Below are positions 6,219 to 14,115 of a stretch of 39,344 bases of DNA, piece after piece. The notes beneath the pieces were generated by a model that saw only the letters and a list, made by a program, of their open reading frames with translations, was not told where the DNA came from and did no database searches. The translations under genes were made by a program, and so were the position numbers. The first letter of the stretch is position 1. The number at the start of each line of letters is the position of its first letter. The DNA is from Burkholderiales bacterium (GTDB taxonomy: Bacteria; Pseudomonadota; Gammaproteobacteria; Burkholderiales; Burkholderiaceae_C): the NCBI GenBank assembly GCA_026400275.1, contig JAPLPK010000240.1:1-39344 (forward strand). The letters run 5' to 3'.

Positions 6219-8206
6219 TGGACACAGGTATTGACAGCTCTGAAAATGTGCTTTGGATCCCCAGCAATGCGCAGGTCCAGAGTGCCAGACTATTTGCATT
6301 TCAGCAGTGGCTTGAACAACACAAAGGCGTCGCTTTTTCCGACTATGCAGCCTTGTGGCAATGGTCCGTAGATGACATTGACACGTTCTGGCTTTGCATA
6401 TGGGAATACTTCAACGTTTTGGCCAGTGGTTCCAACCAACCTGTACTCGGTTCACGCACCATGCCTGGGGCGCAGTGGTTCCCCAACACCAGCCTGAACT
6501 ACGCTGAGAACGTATTTCTTCAGGCTAACGACGCCCGACCTGCAATCATCGCGAGGAGCGAAGACCTCGGCACGCATGAAGTGTCTTGGCAGACCCTGCA
6601 AAGGGATGTGGGTGCACTTGCTGCCACGTTAAGGCGGCTTGGCATATCGCGTGGGGACTGCGTTGCCTCCTACATGCCCAATCGCCCGGAAACCGTCACC
6701 GCGTTTTTGGCTTGCGCAAGCATTGGTGCCATTTGGTCCAGCTGTGCCCCGGACATGGGTGCGAGCGTGGTGCTGGATCGTTTCAAACAGATTGAACCCA
6801 AGCTGTTGTTTGCAATAGACAGCTACAGCTACAACGGCAAGTTGCACGATCGGAGCGACGTGGTCGCGCAGCTTGTTTCCGGTTTGCCCTCGGTTACCAA
6901 TGTGGTGCACGTCCGTGGTCCCTTGGCCGATCAGGCCCAGCCGAACCCATGGCCCAACCTTGTCCGTTGGGACGCCGCCATTGCAATGGATGCAGAGCTT
7001 ACCTTTGACAGGGTTCCCTTTGCGCACCCCTTGTGGGTGGTGTACTCCTCCGGCACGACCGGGCTTCCAAAACCGATAGTCCACAGCCATGGCGGCATTG
7101 TTTTGACGCACCTGAAGACCATGGCCTTGCAGCATGACTTGCGTCCGGCTGACCGGTTGATGTTCTTGGGCGGCACAGGCTGGATCGTTTGGAATTTGCA
7201 GATAGGCGCGCTCCTGACAGGTGCCACGATTGTTCTCTATGACGGTAATCCGGCGTGGCCCGACAACAAGTCCATCTGGAAGTTCATCGACGAGCAGCGT
7301 GTGAGTCTTTTCGGATGTGGTGCTGCGTTTCTCATCAATTGCATGAAGGACGGGCTCAAACCGAGGGATTTCGCGCAGTTTGACTTCCTTCGAAGCATCA
7401 ATGCCACAGGTTCGCCACTTCCTGCGGATGCCTATACGTGGGTCTATTCCGCAGTGAAATCAGATTTATGGCTCGCATCCGTTAGCGGTGGCACTGACAT
7501 TGCGTCCGGGTTTGTGGCCTGTGCGCCGAGCTTGCCCGTTGTAGCCGGTGAGATTCAATGCCGCGAATTGGGCGTTGCGGCCTATGCCTTTAACGAGGCT
7601 GGGCAAAGCGTAGTGGACGAAGTGGGCGAACTTGTTATCACCAAGCCGATGCCGTCTATGCCGGTGTTCTTCTGGAACGACAAGGACAACCAACGCTACC
7701 TGGAGAGCTACTTTGAAATGTATCCAGGCTTATGGCGGCACGGTGACTGGATACGCTTCAGTGCACGCGGAAGCAGTGTCATTTATGGACGTTCCGATTC
7801 CACCATTAATCGATTCGGCATCCGCATGGGTACGGCGGAGATATACAGGGTCGTAGAGTCATTGCCGGAAGTTCGGGATAGTTTGGTTGTGGATCTGGAG
7901 TTTCTGGGCAGGCCATCCAGCATGCCTTTGTTTGTTGTGCTGCACCAGGGCGTCACGCTCGACGACGAACTGCGCAAACGTATTTCAGCCGAGATCCGCA
8001 CCAAAGCTTCACCACGGCATGTACCGGACCAAATCCATCAAATTGATGAAGTACCGCGAACGCTTACCGGAAAGAAGATGGAGGTTCCGGTGCGACGACT
8101 GCTGCTGGGTGCACCTGCTCACAAAGTCGCACATTCGGATGCCATGGCAAACCCCGCGAGTTTTGACTTCTTTGTGCGCCTGGCGAAAGAGTTGAACCCC
8201 TCTTAG
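6215..8206 (+). CDS. Acetoacetyl-CoA synthetase-like acyl-CoA ligase
   Basis: This 663-residue AMP-forming ligase has the full length and N-terminal extension of acetoacetyl-CoA synthetase (about 650 residues), including an ACS-type N-terminal domain (WFPNTSLNYAENVF near 88-101). Adenylation motifs: YSSGTTGLPK (about 276), SGGTDIASGF (about 420) and YGRSDSTINRFGIRMG near 525-541. The catalytic Lys lies in TGKKMEVPVRRL (about 617). It would convert a beta-keto acid plus ATP and CoA to beta-ketoacyl-CoA. Benzoylacetate-CoA ligase of acetophenone degradation belongs to the same family, so the acyl group may be larger than acetoacetyl. The start overlaps the HAD stop. A gap of 81 bases precedes the next gene. 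Confidence 0.9.
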   Translation: MMDTGIDSSENVLWIPSNAQVQSARLFAFQQWLEQHKGVAFSDYAALWQWSVDDIDTFWLCIWEYFNVLASGSNQPVLGSRTMPGAQWFPNTSLNYAENVFLQANDARPAIIARSEDLGTHEVSWQTLQRDVGALAATLRRLGISRGDCVASYMPNRPETVTAFLACASIGAIWSSCAPDMGASVVLDRFKQIEPKLLFAIDSYSYNGKLHDRSDVVAQLVSGLPSVTNVVHVRGPLADQAQPNPWPNLVRWDAAIAMDAELTFDRVPFAHPLWVVYSSGTTGLPKPIVHSHGGIVLTHLKTMALQHDLRPADRLMFLGGTGWIVWNLQIGALLTGATIVLYDGNPAWPDNKSIWKFIDEQRVSLFGCGAAFLINCMKDGLKPRDFAQFDFLRSINATGSPLPADAYTWVYSAVKSDLWLASVSGGTDIASGFVACAPSLPVVAGEIQCRELGVAAYAFNEAGQSVVDEVGELVITKPMPSMPVFFWNDKDNQRYLESYFEMYPGLWRHGDWIRFSARGSSVIYGRSDSTINRFGIRMGTAEIYRVVESLPEVRDSLVVDLEFLGRPSSMPLFVVLHQGVTLDDELRKRISAEIRTKASPRHVPDQIHQIDEVPRTLTGKKMEVPVRRLLLGAPAHKVAHSDAMANPASFDFFVRLAKELNPS

Positions 8207-8287
8207 GCGGTGCATACCTGATGGGGCTGCTCAGTACAGCCTTTGCATTTTAAAAACGGCAGTTTTGCCAATATAAGGAGACAAATA

Positions 8288-9520
8288 ATGAACGCCAAAC
8301 CCAAGGTCTTGATGATCGTGACCCTCGATACAAAAGCTGTCGAAGCCCACTTCATACGGGAGACGCTTGAATCACATGGAGTCGACGTCATTCATTTGGA
8401 CGCCAGCATACGTGAGTCCACCGATTCTGCGGTTGAAATTTCTCCAGAGGCTATTGCGCATGCTGCAGGAAAGACCATCCAGGAAGTGCGGGACCTTGGC
8501 CATGAAGGCAAAAGCCAGGCAGTCATGATTGAAGGCTCAGTTAAATGTGCTCTGGAGACACACGCGAAGACCCCCATTAGCGGCATCATAGGCGTTGGGG
8601 GGTCCATGGGAACTTCTCTGGCTACCGTTGTCATGCAGCAGTTTGCCTACGGAATTCCAAAAGTCATGGTGTCGACAATGGCCTCGGGTTTTACCCGTCC
8701 ATTTGTCGGTTCAAAAGACATCATTATGGTCAACCCGGTTTGCGACATTGCTGGACTCAACAGCATCACACGCGACGTATTTCGCAATGCAGCTATCGCG
8801 GTAGCCGCAATAGCAAAAGAGTTCTCCCCCCAACGCATTGAACCCAAGCCGCTGATCGCCATGGGAACACTCAGTACGATTGACCGGTGCACCGTCCGGG
8901 TTCGAAAGGCGTTGGAGAAACAGGGCTTCGAGGTCATGGTCTTTCACACCCTTGGGACAGGCGGAATGGCACTGGACCAAATTGTCAAGGAGCGTAACGT
9001 CGTGGCAGTGGTAGATACATCCTTGGTGGAACACAACGATTTCCTCAATCACGGACTCTGCAGTGCTGGCCCAGACCGTTCCAAAGCCGCTCTTGAAAAA
9101 GGAATTCCAGTTGTCTTTGCGCCGGGCAATGCAGACTTCATGGTGTCTGGCCCCATCGACATGGCCAAGTCACAGTTCCCGGGCAAGCGCTACCACATGC
9201 ATAACCACGCGTTGACTGCTGTTCGCACCGAAGCAGGTGAGTTGCTGGCCTTGGCGAAACACCTGGGTGGATTGATTAAAGAAGCAAAAGGACCCGTTTC
9301 CTTTCTGGTTCCACTGAAGGGATTCTCTCACCACGACAGTCCAGAAGGACATCTCCATGATCCATCGCTCTGCCCGGTATTTGCAAAGGCGATCAGGGAA
9401 GAACTTCCCACTTCAGTTAGCGTGACTGAATATGACTGCCATATCAATGACCATGAATTCGCCGATGCAATCGTCGCCCATGTTTTGGCGATGACTAAGG
9501 GCATAGCGGTCAGGACGTAG
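8288..9520 (+). CDS. Tm-1-like ATP-binding domain protein (UPF0261)
   Basis: This 410-residue protein starts at ATG 8288, which has an excellent ribosome site (AAGGAGACA, 4 bases before the start). The in-frame ATG at 8243 has none. The family is UPF0261, named after the tomato Tm-1 resistance protein whose N-terminal domain binds ATP. The N-terminal Rossmann-like half contains VLMIVTLDTK and IIGVGGSMGTSL (nucleotide-binding loop). The C-terminal half begins near LIAMGTLSTID and contains FHTLGTGGMALDQIV and GFSHHDSPEG. No enzymatic activity is established for bacterial members, to my knowledge. Orientation, ribosome site and the short gap make it the last gene of the carboxylase operon. It may be an ATP-dependent enzyme acting on the pathway's keto acid or CoA ester, but this is a guess. 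Confidence 0.88.
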   Translation: MNAKPKVLMIVTLDTKAVEAHFIRETLESHGVDVIHLDASIRESTDSAVEISPEAIAHAAGKTIQEVRDLGHEGKSQAVMIEGSVKCALETHAKTPISGIIGVGGSMGTSLATVVMQQFAYGIPKVMVSTMASGFTRPFVGSKDIIMVNPVCDIAGLNSITRDVFRNAAIAVAAIAKEFSPQRIEPKPLIAMGTLSTIDRCTVRVRKALEKQGFEVMVFHTLGTGGMALDQIVKERNVVAVVDTSLVEHNDFLNHGLCSAGPDRSKAALEKGIPVVFAPGNADFMVSGPIDMAKSQFPGKRYHMHNHALTAVRTEAGELLALAKHLGGLIKEAKGPVSFLVPLKGFSHHDSPEGHLHDPSLCPVFAKAIREELPTSVSVTEYDCHINDHEFADAIVAHVLAMTKGIAVRT

Positions 9521-9640
9521 GCGCCCGGTAAGCCAGTCTTGGCGCGACTCTCTCCGTCTCGCGACGTTGTCTGCACGCAGCCTATCGGTACGTGTCCGGC
9601 TGACATACCTTGGTTGCGGCAGGCTGACCGGCCAGCCTGG
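9521..9640. other. Spacer after the carboxylase operon
   Basis: No gene is recognised. There is no convincing rho-independent terminator after the UPF0261 stop; a GC-rich segment (9521-9560) has no T-run. The spacer ends where the IS3-family remnant begins. Confidence 0.4.
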
Positions 9641-10032
9641 TGAGTCGCTCCGGTTATCGCGGACGCTAGTTGGTTTAAGTCAGGCCGCCACAGTGGTGGC
9701 CTGATTGGCGAGTTACCGGTAATTGTTTGCCTCAGCTTCTGTAGGCGGGATATACCCGATAGGCTCTAGCAGTTGTCGTAGCTTTCGCCTTTGCTGCCCA
9801 CGGACGACTCGATATCAGATTCTCCCAAGCGTTCGCTGTCCTGAATGGACGCGTATTGCGACCTGCGGTCCGAATGGTGTATCAAGCTGTGGTCCCGTTC
9901 ATGGTGGCGTGCGTACTCGCCTTGGTGCTCTAGCACCATGAGCACTGCGCGCCTCGGGTGAAAACTTGTTTGACTTCCTCATTGGTCAATCCTTTCAGAG
10001 TGTCGAGCCTCCACAAATTCCGGTGCGATTCA
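9641..10032 (-). mobile_element. Internally deleted IS3-family insertion sequence
   Basis: Read on the minus strand, imperfect terminal inverted repeats of about 27 bases bound the element. The left end TGAATCGCACCGGAAT... is at 10032-10006 and the right end TGAGTCGCTCCGGTTA... at 9641-9667. Inside, from the left end, is the start of orfA (MRKSNKFSPEAR at about 9982-9945), a frameshift, and the OrfA piece VLMVLEHQGEYA. This is fused to the OrfB piece LIHHSDRRSQYASI...SYDN and, after a second deletion, to LLEPIGYIPPTEAEANNY near 9722-9778. A full IS3 element is about 1.2 kb, so two thirds are gone, including most of the DDE domain. No clear target duplication is seen. It separates the carboxylase operon from the channel gene. 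Confidence 0.85.
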
Positions 10033-10577
10033 CTACCGAATCCATGGGCACCGCCCGGCAGCATCGAGGACTGATAGCGCCCCTCGTCAAGATGGGCTGG
10101 CCGGACGCATACGCATTGGTAACGCAATCTCCAAGCGCCGGCGACAAGGGTTACAGGGCAAGGGGTATCACATTAGCGTCTTTAGTTCCTGGTGACTGGA
10201 CGCAGGGATAGCTCCTGAATGCTGTAACTGGTGGACCCGGCCCACTGGGATGCTGGTCGACACTTGCAGATTCCAGGGCAATGATGAAATCCATCTGCGG
10301 TAAGCCACCGCGCGTGAAAGCCTCCCAGGACTTGCTCCTTAGCTCGGCCGCAGGGGTGCGGGCCGAATTGAACACACCCAGGATTACCGGATGCACAGGT
10401 GCACCGACCTTTTCTGAAATCCCACAGGACTACCGGCCATACCAGGTCTAGCGACCGCTTTTCACTAGGAGAAAATCTATAAGGAACCGTTAACGCTTGT
10501 GTAAGTGATGGTGAAACACTTGAACTCGGGTATTTCATACACCCAAAGTAATCAGACTAAACAATAAGGAGACAACC
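10033..10577. other. Gene-poor stretch with possible decayed coding sequence
   Basis: No intact gene is recognised over 545 bases. A plus-strand frame from ATG 10282 to TAG 10450 encodes about 55 residues ending FSEIPQDYRPYQV. Its tail faintly resembles the C-terminus of CaiB/BaiF-type CoA transferases (a rLSETP-like run), but this is too weak to call. An overlapping minus-strand frame of 118 residues has no recognisable content. The AT-richer end (about 10450-10575) may be the promoter and leader of the small ORF at 10578. Confidence 0.35.
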
Positions 10578-10649
10578 ATGATGCACCCATCCGAGAGAAC
10601 CTCACAATCGAAAAAAGTTATCAGGCTAGTTGCTGCCTACTCTGGCTGA
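10578..10649 (+). pseudogene. Short ORF with strong ribosome site, possibly the start of a deleted MFS transporter gene
   Basis: The ATG at 10578 follows AAGGAGACAACC, one of the best ribosome sites in the window, yet the frame ends after 23 codons at TGA 10647-10649. The product MMHPSERTSQSKKVIRLVAA resembles the cytoplasmic N-terminus of metabolite:H+ symporters of the major facilitator superfamily, where a KKVIxA(V)-type run leads into the first membrane helix, but no helix follows. I infer a decapitated gene whose body was deleted. A genuine small ORF or leader is the alternative. The match is by eye and short. Confidence 0.3.
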
Positions 10650-10967
10650 GTACAGCTGATCTATAAGTTGGAGTGGGTGCAGATAGCTGTCTTGCTACCA
10701 AATGCAAATGGTGCTCTCTCAAACGCACTCTACTGTCTTTTTGCACTCATGGGTACTACGCGCGAGAACTTTGCCTGTGCGCCATTCCTAGCATGCCTGC
10801 ACCACACAAGATGCACACAGCAACCTTGAGCAAATATGCCCATTCACTTCCAACTAAGCGCTCAGTGCGCGAAGTGAACTCCGTTATGCGCTATGAAACT
10901 ACAACTGTCTTCTGAAGATTAGTCGAAATAGACAGAAGTAAATGATCAAACCAAAGAAAGAGACAAT
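10650..10967. promoter_or_regulatory. Leader/promoter region of the outer-membrane channel gene
   Basis: The 318 bases hold no recognisable gene. They become AT-rich towards 10870-10965, as expected for a promoter. A ribosome site AAAGAGACA lies 4 bases before ATG 10968. I could not define -35/-10 boxes reliably. Confidence 0.35.
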
Positions 10968-11870
10968 ATGAAAAACGACCATTCGATGCTAAAAACTACT
11001 GCAACAATAGGTGCACTGATCCTGATGGCCTCATCGTCGGTATTGGCCACAGAAGGCGGTGGCAGTATGTACCCTAATGGCGTTGAGAACTACATGGTCG
11101 GCGCTTTGCCGCCCCCGGGGACATATTACTTGCTGTATGGATCACAGTATGAGGCGAGCAAACTTCGCGACAAAAACGGAAGCGAGGTTCCGATCGACTT
11201 CAATGTAAAGGCCATAGCACTCGCTCCGCGTATTGTGTGGGTAACCAACCAGCAGGTGCTTGGCGGCCAATTGGCGTTTCACGCCATCGCACCGTTAGTT
11301 AATTTGAAAGTGCGAGTTCTTGGAACGAGCGACACAGATTCAGGTTTGGGTGACATGACCTTCGGCGCAGGTCTGGGTTACCACCTTTCACCAAACCTTC
11401 ACTATGTAGTCGCGGTTGATCTGAATGCGCCGACGGGGCATTACAACAAAAACTCAATTGCGAATATCGGTCGAAACTATTGGAATATAGAGCCATTGTT
11501 TGCGCTTAACTATGTGCAGGAGTCGGGCTTCAATGGCGACATAAAAATCATGTACGACTTCAATGCCAGAAACAAGGATACGAACTATCGCTCAGGCCAA
11601 GAGTTGCATGTCGACTTTGCAGCAGGCTGGGGGTTGAAAAACGGATGGACCGTGGGTCTTGGTGGCTACGTATATCAGCAGACGACCAATGACAAAGTAT
11701 CCGGGTACTCGGATCCGGATACCCGTGGTCGTGCGATGGCTTTAGGGCCCTCTATCAAGTACGACAGTGGAAAAGGCTGGTTCGTGACAGCGAAGTATGA
11801 AAAAGAATTTAGTGTTCGCAATCGTGCAGAAGGCAGCGGCTTAAAGGTCAAAGCAATCCTGCCCTTCTAA
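10968..11870 (+). CDS. Outer-membrane channel, phenol MetA-pathway family
   Basis: This 300-residue protein has a Sec signal peptide (Lys near the N-terminus, hydrophobic run about 12-26, likely cleavage after SVLA). The mature chain is Gly/Tyr/Asn-rich with alternating beta-strand pattern and ends in Phe (ILPF), typical of outer-membrane beta-barrels. The motifs GLGDMTFGAGLGYHL, VDLNAPTGHYN and GRNYWNIEP mark it as the Phenol_MetA_deg family found in hydrocarbon and aromatic catabolic clusters, where it is thought to admit hydrophobic substrates. A hairpin terminator follows at 11883, so it seems to be a single-gene unit. It is a plausible entry route for the substrate of the neighbouring operons. 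Confidence 0.9.
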   Translation: MKNDHSMLKTTATIGALILMASSSVLATEGGGSMYPNGVENYMVGALPPPGTYYLLYGSQYEASKLRDKNGSEVPIDFNVKAIALAPRIVWVTNQQVLGGQLAFHAIAPLVNLKVRVLGTSDTDSGLGDMTFGAGLGYHLSPNLHYVVAVDLNAPTGHYNKNSIANIGRNYWNIEPLFALNYVQESGFNGDIKIMYDFNARNKDTNYRSGQELHVDFAAGWGLKNGWTVGLGGYVYQQTTNDKVSGYSDPDTRGRAMALGPSIKYDSGKGWFVTAKYEKEFSVRNRAEGSGLKVKAILPF

Positions 11871-11882
11871 CCACTGTGACAG

Positions 11883-11917
11883 ACGGTTCGATCTACCCGG
11901 CTCGAACCGTTCTTTTA
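11883..11917 (+). terminator. Rho-independent terminator after the channel gene
   Basis: The perfect 9-base stem ACGGTTCGA (11883-11891) pairs with TCGAACCGT (11902-11910), with a 10-base loop, and is followed by TCTTTTAT. It starts 12 bases after the stop codon of the channel gene. Confidence 0.85.
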
Positions 11918-12040
11918 TGAGAATGAAAACATGAGGTCGAACGCAAACCGGCAGTGTCATACACAACAGCAGGTAGTTCGTGCATGTACTTCCGTCCAGA
12001 TACTCAGACAACTCCGCCGCCCATTTTCTCGAAGTACAAC

Positions 12041-13054
12041 ATGACGATGATTACCAATATATCCGTAGCGTCCTTGCGCGCTACAGCTCCTCGTGTCGAG
12101 GCCAGCGTCATCGAGCGTTGGAAGGTCGCTGATGTGGTCGCCTTGTATGCAAAGCCCTTTATGGACTTACTGTTTTTGGCGCAACAGGTACACCGTGAAC
12201 ACTTTGATGCGAACGAGGTACAGCTGTCGACCTTGCTATCCATTAAAACCGGCGGCTGCGCTGAAGACTGCGGGTATTGCCCGCAGTCGGCTCACTTTGA
12301 AACGGATGTTCAGGCGGAGAAATTAATGCGGCTTGATGAAGTCGTGCTAGCCGCACGGGCAGCCAAGGCGCAGGGCGCGACACGCTTTTGCATGGGGGCA
12401 GCATGGCGCAGTCCCAAGAAACGGGACTTGGACCGAGTGACAGAAATGGTACGAGAAGTGCGAGCGCTTGGCTTAGAAACGTGTATGACCCTAGGGATGC
12501 TCGACGGAGAGCAGGCGCGCGCTTTGAAGGACGCAGGCCTAGACTATTACAACCATAATCTTGACAGTGCGCCGGAGTTCTACAGTCGGATTGTTAGCAC
12601 GCGAACGTACCAAGATCGTCTCGACACTCTTGCCGAAGTTCGCTCGGCGGGTATAAATGTTTGCTGCGGTGGCATCGTTGGTATGGGTGAAAGTCGAACT
12701 CATCGGGCAGGCCTGATAGCGCAGCTGGCGAACCTAGATCCGTATCCCGAGTCGGTGCCGATCAACAATCTAGTCCAAGTGGAAGGTACGCCGCTGGCGG
12801 AAACTGAATCTCTCGATCCATTCGAATTTGTGCGCACTGTCGCCGTGGCACGTATCACGATGCCCCGAGCTATGGTCCGCCTGTCGGCAGGGCGGGAACA
12901 GATGAATGAAGCCTTGCAAGTGCTGTGTTTCGCTGCGGGTGCCAATTCAATCTTCTATGGGGACAAACTTTTGACAACAGCCAATCCCCAGGCTACACGT
13001 GATCGTGCATTGTTCGACCGCTTGGGTCTATGCCCTATGGGAAATGCTGTGTGA
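12041..13054 (+). CDS. bioB: Biotin synthase
   Basis: BioB is a radical-SAM enzyme that inserts sulfur into dethiobiotin. From the ATG at 12041 it is 337 residues. The 4Fe-4S motif is CAEDCGYC (Cys73, 77, 80). The 2Fe-2S ligands are present: Cys in RFCMGAAW, Cys in ETCMTLG, Cys in NVCCGGIVG and Arg in [29 protein letters not shown] and [13 protein letters not shown] are family hallmarks. The start is uncertain: the frame is open back to 11954, ATG 12041 and ATG 12047 are both possible, and neither has a good ribosome site. The C-terminus stops at GLCPMGNAV, about 30 residues short of E. coli BioB, beyond the catalytic core. No other biotin-synthesis gene is adjacent. Its place beside a biotin-dependent catabolic operon suggests a dedicated biotin supply. 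Confidence 0.93.
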   Translation: MTMITNISVASLRATAPRVEASVIERWKVADVVALYAKPFMDLLFLAQQVHREHFDANEVQLSTLLSIKTGGCAEDCGYCPQSAHFETDVQAEKLMRLDEVVLAARAAKAQGATRFCMGAAWRSPKKRDLDRVTEMVREVRALGLETCMTLGMLDGEQARALKDAGLDYYNHNLDSAPEFYSRIVSTRTYQDRLDTLAEVRSAGINVCCGGIVGMGESRTHRAGLIAQLANLDPYPESVPINNLVQVEGTPLAETESLDPFEFVRTVAVARITMPRAMVRLSAGREQMNEALQVLCFAAGANSIFYGDKLLTTANPQATRDRALFDRLGLCPMGNAV

Positions 13055-13329
13055 TGAGTGGCGTGCCGGCGACGCTCTAGAACACTGCATATCTATTGGG
13101 GCGCCCGCTAACTGGCGAAGCCTTTTTGAGCGATTCCCCACCCCTTTCACAGCGAATTGAATACCAAACTTTTTTCTGCTCAACGCACCGAGGCCGGGTT
13201 GTAGTTGCCATAGCGGCGGCACGCAGTGAGCTTAGTGCCTTCTAACATATTTTCGCTCGCGTCACGCTGTTTGTGGATCTACTAGACCTTGCTTGCCTTC
13301 GGGATGCTTAAGAACAATAAGGACCTACT
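13055..13329. other. Intergenic stretch after bioB
   Basis: No gene is recognised. The frames on both strands are short and have no family features. It ends with the ribosome site AAGGA at about 13317-13322 for the thioesterase gene. Confidence 0.4.
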
Positions 13330-13743
13330 TTGACTAAAACTACCGTCTTTCCTATTCAAGTGCATTTTGGTGACTGCGACCCTGCCGGCATCGTTTTTTT
13401 CCCAAACTTTTCTCGTTGGATGGATGCGGCCTCGCTTCATTTTTTTCGCGAGTGTGGTGTTCCACCGTGGAGTCAGATACGGGATCCATCAGGTTTCGTA
13501 GGAACTCCATTGTTGGAGGTTCATTCGCGCTTCCTGAAGAGCGCCACCTACACCGACAACCTGCTGATTCATACAACAATCATGGAATGGCATGCCAAGG
13601 TATTTGTTCAACGCCACGTCATAATGCACGCCGATTCCGTAATATGTGAAGCTAGCGAGACACGTGCCTTTTGCGCGCGTAACGCAGACGGACAGTTGAA
13701 GGCTGTACCGATCCCTTCATGGATACGCTCACTTTGTGAGTGA
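13330..13743 (+). CDS. Acyl-CoA thioesterase, 4-hydroxybenzoyl-CoA thioesterase (hotdog) family
   Basis: A single-hotdog protein of 137 residues. The signature VHFGDCDPAGIVFFPNFSRW carries Asp17, equivalent to the catalytic Asp17 of Pseudomonas 4-hydroxybenzoyl-CoA thioesterase. The start is a TTG codon (13330) behind AATAAGGA; there is no ATG at this position and the next in-frame Met is beyond the catalytic motif. The enzyme would hydrolyse an acyl- or aroyl-CoA to the free acid. Its location among CoA-ester catabolic genes fits either a pathway step or a CoA-recycling role. The stop overlaps a possible GTG start of a short ORF (13740). Confidence 0.85.
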   Translation: MTKTTVFPIQVHFGDCDPAGIVFFPNFSRWMDAASLHFFRECGVPPWSQIRDPSGFVGTPLLEVHSRFLKSATYTDNLLIHTTIMEWHAKVFVQRHVIMHADSVICEASETRAFCARNADGQLKAVPIPSWIRSLCE

Positions 13744-13925
13744 GCACGAAACCCCGTCACAGTTTGGACAAGGAAGATCTGGCCGAAGTGGTTGAAAGAG
13801 CCACATCTTCATATTCTTACCTCAGCGCCCGAGTACAAGCAACAAGCGCGAACCGCTGCAAACCAACCCGCACCAACGTTAGATCCGCCAACAACCCGAG
13901 TGCATCGCCTGTCATCGCTAGATGA
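13740..13925 (+). CDS. Possible 61-residue ORF overlapping the thioesterase stop
   Basis: A GTG at 13740 overlaps the thioesterase stop as GTGA, suggesting translational coupling. The 61-residue product (MSTKPRHSLDKEDLAEVVERATSS...) is unrecognised, and its C-terminal half is Ser/Asn/Arg-rich like non-coding sequence. It may be the remains of a larger gene; another frame continues with RVHRLSSLDETYRQEYGI and, after a stop, AELRYHVISVERRS to about 14000. Low confidence. Confidence 0.25.
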   Translation: MSTKPRHSLDKEDLAEVVERATSSYSYLSARVQATSANRCKPTRTNVRSANNPSASPVIAR

Positions 13926-14115
13926 AACGTATCGACAAGAATATGGCATCTAAGCTGAACTACGCTACCACGTCATCAGCGTAGAGCGACGGAGTCGCAG
14001 CATTGGTCGTCTGCCGATTGCAAGACGTCCAAACACCAAGCAATGAATATACGTGTTGTCTACAGCCAGCACGCCATAGGGCGTGATTGGCCTTTGTCGT
14101 GAAGGTACCGCCATA
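13926..14115. other. Stretch between the short ORF and the oxidoreductase gene
   Basis: No intact gene is seen. Together with 13744-13925 this makes about 370 bases without a recognised product. The minus-strand frame 13965-14165 (66 residues) mostly overlaps the 3' end of the oxidoreductase gene and is not convincing. Confidence 0.35.

Noticed and set aside
10282-10450. Possible CaiB/BaiF CoA-transferase C-terminal fragment
   Set aside because: Only a short, weak resemblance (FSEIP) and no other motif; mentioned under the gene-poor stretch only.
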